Made by a program: the position numbers and the translations under genes | The notes under the pieces: model-generated | Databases searched by the model: none | Seen by the model: the letters and a program-made list of their open reading frames with translations, nothing else | Told to the model about the DNA's origin: nothing | Assembly: GCA_022563775.1 (NCBI GenBank) | Contig: JADFMS010000014.1 | Span: forward strand, 1 to 27,452 | Source of the DNA: Fidelibacterota bacterium | GTDB lineage: Bacteria; Marinisomatota; SORT01 | Length of the DNA: 27,452 nt | Direction of reading: 5' to 3' | In this document: in pieces, positions 15,809 through 23,651 of the stretch | Layout: each line of letters begins with the position of its first letter | Numbering within the stretch: the stretch's first letter is position 1

Positions 15809-17878
15809 ATGATAAGGAGCTTATTTGCCGGTGTATCGGGATTAAGAAATCACCAGGCTTTTATGGACGTAATCGCGAATAACATCGCTAACATAAACAC
15901 GGTTGGATTCAAGGCATCAAGGATAACGTTCAAGGAATCTTTAGCCCTGCTCATAAGGGGTGCACAAGCCCCCACGAGTGATCTCGGCGGAAAAAACCCA
16001 CTCCAGATCGGTTTGGGTATGACCGTGGCAAGTATCGACCAGGTGTTTTCGCAAGGTAATTTAGAGGCGACAGGACAGGAAACCGATCTTGCGATTCAGG
16101 GAGAAGGATTCTTTGTAGTCAGAGACGGCTCAAGGAGATTCTATACGAGGGCAGGGTACTTCAAATTGGACGCCCAGGGAAGATTAGTCAGTCCTTCCAC
16201 CGGTTTCCTGCTTCAGGGAAAGAGAGCAAATGCCAAAGGCGTAATCTCTGAGGGCACATCGATCACAGATATCACTCTTCCGTTCGGACAAAAGACACCG
16301 GCTCAAGCTACTTCGATTGTAGGATTTGCCGGTAACCTTGATGCGGGAGGTATCTCTAAAGGGACGATCTTTACAAGCGAAGCGGTTTATGGTATAGAGA
16401 CTGACGGCACAAGCGACGTGAACAACCTTTATGCAAACGGAGCAGCAGATTCTTCCATTACAGGAATGACGAACAACTCCACGCAGGTAACGGTCACAGA
16501 TGGAACGACAACAAAGACCTATACCTATGTAGAGGGAACTGCCACGAGTACGGAGTTTCACACGCTTGCAAATCTCATCAGCGACATAAACACTGACTTC
16601 TCCGGCAGTTTAAGCGCTGCTATGGTTGCGGCTACCGGAGAGATCGAATTCACCAATGATTCTGGGAGCAGTCTTACGATTGCGATAACAAGCACGAATC
16701 TGAATCTGGATAAAGCGCTTGCCGCCGCTGACGCTACTTTAGCGGATGGGGCCAAAAGCCAGACCGATGAGTTTTCACATGTTGGAACAGATACAGACCT
16801 ATTAATCAATTTGAGGGACGATACAGGGACTTCGTTAGGATTGGTAGCAACAGATGTGATCAAGGCAAACGGGTCAATAGGCGGGACAGCGATTACCGAA
16901 GGGACGGTAACAGTCACATCGTCAATGACTTACAGCGAACTTGCGGAGGAGCTGGAGACAATTTTCAGAATCAAGAGCTCCGACGGCGTCACTATAGACT
17001 CCGACGATGGCAGTATAGCCATAAACGGAGACGGTGGTCTGGTAAATGAGATTTCGGGCTTGAAGATCACAGCAGAAGACAGCGGTGGAACGCCAAGAGC
17101 CAACTTTAACGCAATATTCGATGATAGTGCCGGAAATTGGTTCGAGGCTCAATCCGCGACTGATTTCGTCCAGAGCGCATCAATCACGGTATTTGACTCC
17201 AAAGGTGAACCCCATGTTGTATCAATCAAGTTTATCAAGGACCCTGTAGAGGTAAACAAATGGAGATGGGAAGCTTCGATTGAGGGGCTTAGCGAGGACA
17301 GGTTAAGCGGAGACACCGGCGAAGTTACCTTTGACAGCGAGGGTAATCTGAAAACCTATACATATGACGGCGGAGCGTCGTCATTCAGGTTCTTACCCGA
17401 AAGCGGAGCGAATGTAGTTGAGATCAAATTCGATTCGGGTACGTTTGGAGAGATTGACGGATTATCTCAATTCGACGGTTCACCGAATGCTATAGCTAAC
17501 GAACAGAACGGTTACACGGTGGGTGAGTTAAGTCATATTACTGTGGACAGTACCGGAGTCATTTCGGGAGTCTATACCAACGGTGTAGCTCAGAAATTAG
17601 CGCAGGTGGTGCTTGCCACGTTTAACAACCCGACAGGTCTGGTGAGAGTCGGAGACAACCTTTACGATGTCTCCGGTAACTCCGGACAAGCCGTCGTAGG
17701 CGAAGCAGGCTCTACAATTCAATCCACGATAACTTCAGGAGCTCTCGAGCTCTCAAACGTGGATCTGGTGGAAGAATTTACGAAGATGATCATCGCTCAG
17801 CGTGGATTCCAGGCTAACGCCCGGGTGACTACGGTGAGTGACAGGATTCTTGAGGAAGTAGTAAGACTCAAACAGTAA
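15809..17878 (+). CDS. flgE: Flagellar hook protein FlgE, enlarged
   Basis: 689 residues, much larger than the roughly 400 of enteric FlgE. The N-terminal rod/hook helix and core are clear (AGVSGLRNHQAFMDVIANNI, then NINTVGFKASRITFKESL and DLAIQGEGFFVVRDG). The C-terminal helix reads NVDLVEEFTKMIIAQRGFQA. The extra length is in the middle: about residues 185-450 form a Thr/Ser/Asp-rich insertion. It includes two short modules resembling flagellin hook IN motifs, at about 251-291 (TLANLISDINTDFSGSLSAA) and 371-419 (TYSELAEELETIFRIKSSDG). The insertion would lie on the hook surface. The ribosome site AAGGAGGT is strong. Confidence 0.95.
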   Translation: MIRSLFAGVSGLRNHQAFMDVIANNIANINTVGFKASRITFKESLALLIRGAQAPTSDLGGKNPLQIGLGMTVASIDQVFSQGNLEATGQETDLAIQGEGFFVVRDGSRRFYTRAGYFKLDAQGRLVSPSTGFLLQGKRANAKGVISEGTSITDITLPFGQKTPAQATSIVGFAGNLDAGGISKGTIFTSEAVYGIETDGTSDVNNLYANGAADSSITGMTNNSTQVTVTDGTTTKTYTYVEGTATSTEFHTLANLISDINTDFSGSLSAAMVAATGEIEFTNDSGSSLTIAITSTNLNLDKALAAADATLADGAKSQTDEFSHVGTDTDLLINLRDDTGTSLGLVATDVIKANGSIGGTAITEGTVTVTSSMTYSELAEELETIFRIKSSDGVTIDSDDGSIAINGDGGLVNEISGLKITAEDSGGTPRANFNAIFDDSAGNWFEAQSATDFVQSASITVFDSKGEPHVVSIKFIKDPVEVNKWRWEASIEGLSEDRLSGDTGEVTFDSEGNLKTYTYDGGASSFRFLPESGANVVEIKFDSGTFGEIDGLSQFDGSPNAIANEQNGYTVGELSHITVDSTGVISGVYTNGVAQKLAQVVLATFNNPTGLVRVGDNLYDVSGNSGQAVVGEAGSTIQSTITSGALELSNVDLVEEFTKMIIAQRGFQANARVTTVSDRILEEVVRLKQ

Positions 17879-17893
17879 TCCTAGGGTGAACGC

Positions 17894-17917
17894 AGGGGCA
17901 GGTTAACACCTGCCCCT
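17894..17917 (+). terminator. Strong GC-rich hairpin after flgE
   Basis: AGGGGCAGGT (17894-17903) and ACCTGCCCCT (17908-17917) form a perfect ten-base stem with loop TAAC, 15 bases after the flgE stop. There is no T run, so it is not a standard intrinsic terminator. It may be a transcript-processing or 3' protection element that separates highly expressed hook mRNA from the stator genes. Confidence 0.5.
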
Positions 17918-17921
17918 CATC

Positions 17922-17940
17922 CTGCTCTAGGAAGGAGCAG
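17922..17940 (+). promoter_or_regulatory. Hairpin enclosing the motA ribosome-binding site
   Basis: CTGCTC (17922-17927) pairs with GAGCAG (17935-17940), leaving TAGGAAG in the loop. The only good Shine-Dalgarno-like stretch before motA, GGAAGGAG (17930-17937), is split between loop and stem, and sits 14 bases from ATG 17952. If formed, the hairpin would reduce motA translation. Confidence 0.4.
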
Positions 17941-17951
17941 ACTACAGGCAT

Positions 17952-18734
17952 ATGGATATTGCCACACTGATCGGAATATTTTCGGGTATAGCGCTCGTAC
18001 TTTTAGCTATAATCCGAGGTACATCGCCGGTCACTTTTTTTGATGTCAACTCAATTATCATTGTTTTCGGTGGAACCGCAGCAGCAACATTTACGAATTT
18101 TCCTCTTAAAGACGTATTCAGCCTATTCGGAGTCGTTCGAAAAGCGTTTTTTAATAAAGCGCCTGTCTTCCAGATAAAACTTGAAAGAATAGTTGAGCTT
18201 GCCAAGAGGGCACGCAGGGAAGGGATACTTGCTCTTGAATCGGAGATGGAATCGGAAGAGGAAGAATTTCTGGTCAAAGGTATTCAGCTGGCTGTGGATG
18301 GAACGGAACCTGAAATGATAAAATCTGTTTTAGGCGCGGAGTTATCAAATATAGAAGAACGGCATTCACTCGGTGCAAGTATCTTCAAAGCGATGGGCGC
18401 ATACGCTCCGGCACTCGGCATGATCGGAACTCTTATCGGTCTGATACAGATGTTAAGTTCCTTGGAAGACCCTACTCAGATAGGTACCGGTATGGCTGTG
18501 GCTCTCGTAACGACGTTTTACGGCGCTGTGCTGGCAAATCTCATGTTTCTGCCGATAGCGGGGAAGCTCGAAACTCTTTCTACCCAGGAGATGCTGCAGA
18601 TGGAAATGATTTTGGAAGGTATTCTTTCTATCCAGCAAGGAGATAATCCGAGAATGATAGAAGAAAAATTGATCTCCTTTGTACCTCCAAAATTCAGAAA
18701 AATGGCTTTAGACTCAGTTGCCGAGAAAGAATAG
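17952..18734 (+). CDS. motA: Flagellar stator protein MotA (PomA/MotP-like)
   Basis: 260 residues, the length of PomA/MotP-type stator subunits. With MotB it forms the ion channel that drives rotation. Four membrane segments are expected: about 3-22, 32-50, 145-168 and 175-198. The cytoplasmic loop carries basic and acidic residues that contact FliG (LAKRARREGILALESEMESE, about 78-97). The third membrane segment has YAPALGMIGTLIGLIQML, a conserved pore sequence with the key proline. ATG 17952 is the only start after an in-frame TAG at 17928. It begins the stator/switch/export block, five bases before motB. Confidence 0.95.
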   Translation: MDIATLIGIFSGIALVLLAIIRGTSPVTFFDVNSIIIVFGGTAAATFTNFPLKDVFSLFGVVRKAFFNKAPVFQIKLERIVELAKRARREGILALESEMESEEEEFLVKGIQLAVDGTEPEMIKSVLGAELSNIEERHSLGASIFKAMGAYAPALGMIGTLIGLIQMLSSLEDPTQIGTGMAVALVTTFYGAVLANLMFLPIAGKLETLSTQEMLQMEMILEGILSIQQGDNPRMIEEKLISFVPPKFRKMALDSVAEKE

Positions 18735-18739
18735 ATTTT

Positions 18740-19534
18740 ATGGGAAACTGGACCAAGAAAGCAAAATCAGAATCGGGAGGGGCGCCTTTGTGGATAGTCA
18801 CTTTTAGTGATTTGATGACGTTGCTGCTCACTTTTTTTGTGCTTCTGCTATCATTCTCGGCAATTCAGATGGACGATTTTCGCGCAGCAATGGGGTCATT
18901 AAAAGAGGCGCTTGGGGTATTCCAGGGCTCCCAATCAGTGATGTATGCGCCCCACGACATAACATCGACTATCCCCACAAAAGCTGAGATCCTTAAATCT
19001 ACAGGTGAAGTCAGGGAATTTCTGAGAAAAAACAAACTCGAAAAAATGGTAGAGATGGAGTTGACGGGAGAAGGTATCCGGTTTAATCTGAATAGTACCT
19101 TGCTATTCGGTTCCGGAGCAGCAGAACTATCGCCGGAAGCGAGTGATCTCCTTGAGAGCATCGGTTACCTTACTAACCGCTTCGCTTCCCACGTTATTGT
19201 TGAGGGGCATACGGATGACCTTCCCCTCGCAAGTGGGAAATTTGCATCAAACTGGGATTTATCCGCTGCAAGAGCAATCTCGGTTTTAAATTTTTTGTCG
19301 AGCTTGGATAAAGCAAAAAGTGGGTTGTTTCATGCTGCGGCATATTCACAATACAAACCGCGTGTCCCGAATGATTCAGCCTACAATCGTTCAATTAATC
19401 GTCGGGTAGAGATAATGATAAAGCTTCACGATCCTCCGAAAAACTATACCGATAAAGAGATCGATATGCTCTTGAAATTCATCGAACCGGAGAATACGGA
19501 AAAAGGTTTTGCAGATACTTTGAGGAGTTATTAG
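18740..19534 (+). CDS. motB: Flagellar stator protein MotB (PomB/MotS-like)
   Basis: 264 residues. A short cytoplasmic N-terminus precedes a single membrane helix (about 17-40) reading PLWIVTFSDLMTLLLTFFVL, then LLSFSA. The ion-binding aspartate is D24, the same number as in PomB. The TFSDLMTLL context resembles sodium-type PomB/MotS rather than the YADFMTAMM context of proton-type MotB. The periplasmic OmpA-like peptidoglycan-binding domain (about 120-225) has VIVEGHTDDLPLASGKFASN followed by WDLSAARAISVLNFL, and ends with NRRVEIMI. It starts five bases after motA and nearly abuts fliL. Sodium coupling is inferred from the helix sequence. Confidence 0.96.
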   Translation: MGNWTKKAKSESGGAPLWIVTFSDLMTLLLTFFVLLLSFSAIQMDDFRAAMGSLKEALGVFQGSQSVMYAPHDITSTIPTKAEILKSTGEVREFLRKNKLEKMVEMELTGEGIRFNLNSTLLFGSGAAELSPEASDLLESIGYLTNRFASHVIVEGHTDDLPLASGKFASNWDLSAARAISVLNFLSSLDKAKSGLFHAAAYSQYKPRVPNDSAYNRSINRRVEIMIKLHDPPKNYTDKEIDMLLKFIEPENTEKGFADTLRSY

Positions 19535-19535
19535 G

Positions 19536-20132
19536 GTGGAAGCTGAAAGCGTCATCACGGATGTTCTGGAAAATGGTGAAGAAACCGCTCTGGATAATCT
19601 CAGAAAAAACCCCAAAAAGATGGCTATTATCGGAGTCGGCGTGCTTCTGAGTTTGGCTCTAAACGGATTATTGGCTTATTATCTTACCAAATCCATTGTG
19701 TTACCTGTATTTTACGGTTCTTCTGCGGATAGCGAAGCGTCAGAGGAAGTCATAGAATCTCCCTCCGGGCAAAAACCGGAAGCTCTTCCTGTGCAAGCAG
19801 ATGGTAATTCTGAGACTGGGTCGGACGAGCGATTTAGCATCTTTAAGGTTGAGCATATAGTAATTAATCCTTACGGAACCAATGGCAGAAGATTTCTAGC
19901 TCTTAATTTGAGCATTGAGGTAACCAACGGGGATGTGGCTAAGGAATTAAAGGAAAAAGATGCAGAATTACGCGATAAGTTAAACACATTATTAAGCAGG
20001 AATACAGTGGCAGAACTCACGAATATAATATCAAAACGAAAGATCAAAATGGATATCAAGAGATTGCTGAACAAAATGATAGATAAAGGAGAAGTACGAG
20101 AGATTTACTTTACGAAGTACGTACTTCAATAA
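19536..20132 (+). CDS. fliL: Flagellar basal body-associated protein FliL
   Basis: 198 residues, somewhat longer than many FliL proteins. The cytoplasmic N-terminus is acidic. One membrane helix lies at about 29-49 (MAIIGVGVLLSLALNGLLAY). An acidic, Ser/Glu-rich linker (about 60-95) leads to the periplasmic FliL domain, with HIVINPYGTNGRRFLALNLS at about 109-128 and a C-terminal stretch ending REIYFTKYVLQ that is typical of the family. FliL rings stator units and supports torque. GTG 19536 lies one base after the motB stop, so the two are coupled. Confidence 0.93.
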   Translation: MEAESVITDVLENGEETALDNLRKNPKKMAIIGVGVLLSLALNGLLAYYLTKSIVLPVFYGSSADSEASEEVIESPSGQKPEALPVQADGNSETGSDERFSIFKVEHIVINPYGTNGRRFLALNLSIEVTNGDVAKELKEKDAELRDKLNTLLSRNTVAELTNIISKRKIKMDIKRLLNKMIDKGEVREIYFTKYVLQ

Positions 20133-20145
20133 GGGGAGAGATTAG

Positions 20146-21135
20146 ATGACCAAATTGTTGTCACAAGAAGAAATTGATACACTGCTTACCAGGGATAGTA
20201 TCTCGGATGCGGGCGTTATGTCCACCGGGACTCAAAAGATAGTTAGTGTCTACGATTTTCGTCATCCCGATAGAGTGTCAAAAGATCAAATGCGCGCTCT
20301 TAGAACGATTCATGAACGATTCGGAAGAATGTTTGCGACTTATTTATCCAGTACTCTTCGAATGATGGTCGACATCAAGGTGAATTCAATAGATCAGGTA
20401 ACGTATTCGGAGTACGCAATGTCTCTGACAACCCCTGCGTGCATCTACGTTATAGAGTTCGAAAATTTGGGAGGCAGCGGATTGATTGAACTCTCTTCCG
20501 AACTATTTTTTATCTTGCTTGACCGGCAGTTGGGGGGGGCGGGAAAGACTGCCATTGAAAGCCGGGAAGTCACAATAATAGAGCAGAAAGTGCTCGAGAA
20601 AGTACTGATAGCTGCTCTCTCATTTCTGAACGATGCCTGGCAATTGATTACACCTCTCGGTTGTCGTCTTAAATCATTCGAAACTAACGCTCAATTCGTT
20701 CAGATAGCCCCGCCGAGCGAGACAGTGGTTATAATTATTCTTGATGTTTACATACGGGATAAGAATTACAGCATTAATCTTGCTATTCCGTATTATGTCA
20801 TAGAGCCGGTTATGCAAAATCTGAGCGCCCAAACCTGGATATCCCTCGCGCAGCACGGCGAAAAAGAAGATCAGGGAAATTTGGTTGAAGCAAGTCTACG
20901 TCAAACTGAATTGGACCTAATTATCAAATTGGGATCCGCGGAGATTAATATAAGAGATTTTGTGAATCTGCAAGTCGGAGACTTGATCAGGTTAGAGGAA
21001 AGACCAAATTCGCCCCTAAAGGTCTCAGTCAACGAGAAGCTGAAGTTTCTTGGTTCACCGGGTACTCTCGGAAATCATAAGGCAGTGGAAATTCAGGAGA
21101 TTCTGACCCCGGAAAACGAGGGTTACTATAGTTAG
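20146..21135 (+). CDS. fliM: Flagellar motor switch protein FliM
   Basis: 329 residues, a normal length. The N-terminal MTKLLSQEEIDTLL is the conserved peptide that binds phosphorylated CheY, so the motor should respond to chemotaxis. The middle domain (about 50-230, CheC-like) has LLDRQLGGAGKTA with the GGxG-type loop that contacts FliG. The C-terminal SpoA domain (about 245-320) includes RDFVNLQVGDLIRL. GGGGAGAG precedes ATG 20146. A run of eight G residues (20532-20539) lies within the GGxG region and is read in frame. Confidence 0.96.
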   Translation: MTKLLSQEEIDTLLTRDSISDAGVMSTGTQKIVSVYDFRHPDRVSKDQMRALRTIHERFGRMFATYLSSTLRMMVDIKVNSIDQVTYSEYAMSLTTPACIYVIEFENLGGSGLIELSSELFFILLDRQLGGAGKTAIESREVTIIEQKVLEKVLIAALSFLNDAWQLITPLGCRLKSFETNAQFVQIAPPSETVVIIILDVYIRDKNYSINLAIPYYVIEPVMQNLSAQTWISLAQHGEKEDQGNLVEASLRQTELDLIIKLGSAEINIRDFVNLQVGDLIRLEERPNSPLKVSVNEKLKFLGSPGTLGNHKAVEIQEILTPENEGYYS

Positions 21136-21165
21136 TAGTGGAAGGATTTTACGGAGGATAGAATT

Positions 21166-22080
21166 ATGGAATTAAGTTCGGAAAGATTGCAGAAGATTCA
21201 ACAGGTAATCGAAAATTACCTTGAGTCTTTCAGCCAAACACTCAATACCATCACAAACACCGATATAAAGTTCACTTTGAATAAGTGTGGAGAAGTCACC
21301 GGTGAGGAACTCAATTCGATATTCGAGGGAGAAGTAGTTAGGGTCTTGATAACACCTTTGGAGGGAATTGAAGGGAATTTTACGTTCATATGGACAAGTG
21401 AATTCACAGCCAAAATTGCCGATTTGATGTTAGCAGGTGACGGAACCGCTCCCTTCAATGCCGAAGAACACCTTGAACCGGCACAGGAGATATCATCTCA
21501 ACTAATCGGGCCGATTGTTGCTCACCTAACTTCCAATTTAGGTACAAAGGTTGAGCTAAACGCTCCTGAAGTAAAATTGGTGGAGATAGGTGAGTTGCTT
21601 GAAGAACTGACCCCACAGGTAACAACAGTCATAGATGGTTCAATAGGCGATTCTAATTATACGTGGACGTTCAGCATGTCTGAAGCTCAGGCGGAAGTGT
21701 TGGAGGGAATCGCATTAACCGAAGAGGAAGAAGATAACAAAGTTGAGGATGATGTAGTAGCTGAACGTGTTGAATTTGAACCGTTTCCGGACGTGGCGAC
21801 AAAAATCGAGGGTAACGAGGCAAACATAAACCTCTTAATGGACTTAAAGCTTCAAGTTTCTATCGAATTGGGGAGAACACGACTCTTTGTAAAAAATATT
21901 CTCGAACTCGGGCAGGGGTCTGTTATTGAGCTCAATAAACTTTCGGGAGATCCGGTAGATATTTATGTAAACGAACGAAAATTCGCCGAAGGAGAAGTGG
22001 TCGTTGTGGATGAAAATTTCGGCGTACGAATAACAGAGTTAATATCACCATCTGAGAGAGTGAAGAATCTTGGCGATTAA
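21166..22080 (+). CDS. fliN: Motor switch protein FliN with CheC-like N-terminal domain (FliY-like)
   Basis: 304 residues, more than twice the length of classical FliN. The C-terminal SpoA domain (about 222-295, LGRTRLFVKNILELGQGSVI and LSGDPVDIYVNERKFAEGEV) is typical FliN and forms the C-ring base. The N-terminal domain (about 1-190) resembles CheC/FliY. Its phosphatase motif aligns as E104-x3-E108-x2-S111-x22-P134, so the catalytic Asn is Ser and CheY-P phosphatase activity is doubtful. An acidic linker (about 188-200) separates the domains. The site CGGAGGA precedes ATG 21166. It overlaps fliO by 11 bases. 'fliY' would be a fair name by architecture. Confidence 0.92.
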   Translation: MELSSERLQKIQQVIENYLESFSQTLNTITNTDIKFTLNKCGEVTGEELNSIFEGEVVRVLITPLEGIEGNFTFIWTSEFTAKIADLMLAGDGTAPFNAEEHLEPAQEISSQLIGPIVAHLTSNLGTKVELNAPEVKLVEIGELLEELTPQVTTVIDGSIGDSNYTWTFSMSEAQAEVLEGIALTEEEEDNKVEDDVVAERVEFEPFPDVATKIEGNEANINLLMDLKLQVSIELGRTRLFVKNILELGQGSVIELNKLSGDPVDIYVNERKFAEGEVVVVDENFGVRITELISPSERVKNLGD

Positions 22081-22615
22081 ACTCAAAGATTCCTGTTTCC
22101 TGGCGTTAATTATAATCGCCTTTTCAGCTAATGCGCTCTTCGGGCAAATAGCCGATACGACGTCAAATCAAGTCAAAACTCCGGAATCGGAATGGAGTGA
22201 TTCGAAAGTTAGCGGGAATATCGGTTTCATTGAAGCAATGGTAAGGGGAATAGGAGCGCTACTATTAATCATGGTATTAATATACGGATTTGTCTGGCTG
22301 CTAAGGTACTTCATGAGCAAGAAGTCGTTCGGCAATCCAACGTCCGAATACATTAGAGTAGTATCAACGACGTACGTTGCTCCGAAAAAGTCAGTGGCTC
22401 TGATTCAGGTTTACGATAAAGCCGTTCTAATCGGAATCACCGAAAATTCAATGAACATGTTGACGGAACTAAATAAAGATTCAGGTTGGCAGGACCTCGT
22501 ACAGGAAACGGGAGGCGCTAAGCGGGGAGCGGGCAGCTTCAGTCGAAAGCTTTCAAAAGCAATAAAAGATAATTTCAATAAAGGAAAAATAATCGGCAGG
22601 GATGGATCGTCATGA
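22070..22615 (+). CDS. fliO: Flagellar biosynthesis protein FliO
   Basis: 181 residues. FliO assists assembly of the FliP ring. A probable cleavable signal peptide occupies about 1-25 (CFLALIIIAFSANALFG), followed by a periplasmic segment of some 30 residues and a membrane helix at about 61-80 (LLLIMVLIYGFVWLLRYF). The cytoplasmic domain (about 95-140) has RVVSTTYVAPKKSVALIQVY, the family signature, and a basic tail follows. TTG 22070 is needed for the signal peptide because the next Met is residue 59. Its stop overlaps fliP by four bases (ATGA). Confidence 0.9.
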   Translation: MAIKLKDSCFLALIIIAFSANALFGQIADTTSNQVKTPESEWSDSKVSGNIGFIEAMVRGIGALLLIMVLIYGFVWLLRYFMSKKSFGNPTSEYIRVVSTTYVAPKKSVALIQVYDKAVLIGITENSMNMLTELNKDSGWQDLVQETGGAKRGAGSFSRKLSKAIKDNFNKGKIIGRDGSS

Positions 22616-23376
22616 GGCTTCGCGGAAAGCTACTGATATTCGTGGTTTCGATCAATGCGCTCATTCTCTTTCCCGGTCTGAATGAGACATCCGCTCAAGG
22701 CTTTCCGAAACTCACAATAAGTGTGGAGGAGGCTGACGAACCTCAAGAGATAGCGCTGACTCTTCAAATCCTTGCTATGATGACCGTTCTTTCACTCGCT
22801 CCTTCGATACTTATAATGATGACCTGTTTTACGAGAATCATCGTGGTATTTCACTTTTTGAGGCAGGCGCTCGGTACTCAACAGATGCCGCCCAATCAGC
22901 TGCTGCTCGGTTTAGCGATCTTTTTAACGATATTCGTGATGGCGCCCGTGTGGACTCAAGTCAATGAAAACGCACTTCAGCCGTATCTCGCAAACGAGAT
23001 AAATTATAAGGATGCAATTGAAAAGGGTATGAGTCCTATACGCGAATTCATGTTTAATCAAACGCGGGAAAAAGATCTCGCTCTTTTTCTGAGGATATCG
23101 AGATCACCCAAACCGGAGAATATCGGGGAAGTTTCCAATAAAGTGCTGATACCGAGTTTCATAATCAGCGAGCTGCGTAAAGCGTTTCAAATCGGGTTCA
23201 TACTCTATATACCGCTTCTCGTTTTAGACCTGGTCGTGGCAAGTATCTTGATGTCGATGGGAATGATGATGCTGCCTCCGGTGATGATATCACTCCCCTT
23301 CAAGATATTATTATTCGTTTTGGTTGACGGCTGGAACCTGGTCATAGGTTCTTTGATTAGCGGAATAAAATTTTAG
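22612..23376 (+). CDS. fliP: Flagellar export gate protein FliP
   Basis: 254 residues, a normal length. FliP is a core subunit of the export gate. A signal peptide is visible (about 1-28, ending ETSAQG). Next comes the conserved membrane region LTLQILAMMTVLSLAPSILI then MMTCFTRIIVVFHFLRQALG, a periplasmic loop (about 110-180), and the C-terminal membrane pair including LDLVVASILMSMGMMMLPPV, typical FliP. It overlaps fliO by the ATGA arrangement and lies ten bases before fliQ. Confidence 0.97.
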   Translation: MRLRGKLLIFVVSINALILFPGLNETSAQGFPKLTISVEEADEPQEIALTLQILAMMTVLSLAPSILIMMTCFTRIIVVFHFLRQALGTQQMPPNQLLLGLAIFLTIFVMAPVWTQVNENALQPYLANEINYKDAIEKGMSPIREFMFNQTREKDLALFLRISRSPKPENIGEVSNKVLIPSFIISELRKAFQIGFILYIPLLVLDLVVASILMSMGMMMLPPVMISLPFKILLFVLVDGWNLVIGSLISGIKF

Positions 23377-23386
23377 GTGATCGAGA

Positions 23387-23650
23387 ATGACTGAAGCACT
23401 GGCTGTAGAAATAGGACGTGAGGGACTATATACCGCATTAAAGATCTCAGCTCCCATTCTCGGCTTGGGTCTGTTAGTCGGATTGGCGGTAGGCATTTTT
23501 CAGGCGGTAACACAGATTCACGAACTTACGCTGACGTTTGTACCGAAAATATTCGTAACGGCGTTGGTCTTACTCTTTTTCATGCCGTGGATGCTGCGCG
23601 AGATCATCGGTTTTACGACACGTGTCATCACACTCATAGGAACCTTCTGA
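23387..23650 (+). CDS. fliQ: Flagellar export gate protein FliQ
   Basis: 87 residues, the normal length, with two membrane segments (about 15-37 and 50-72). The conserved core reads LGLLVGLAVGIFQAVTQIHE and continues LTLTFVPKIF. FliQ packs around FliP/FliR in the gate. It starts ten bases after fliP and ends one base before fliR. Confidence 0.97.
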   Translation: MTEALAVEIGREGLYTALKISAPILGLGLLVGLAVGIFQAVTQIHELTLTFVPKIFVTALVLLFFMPWMLREIIGFTTRVITLIGTF

Positions 23651-23651
23651 T

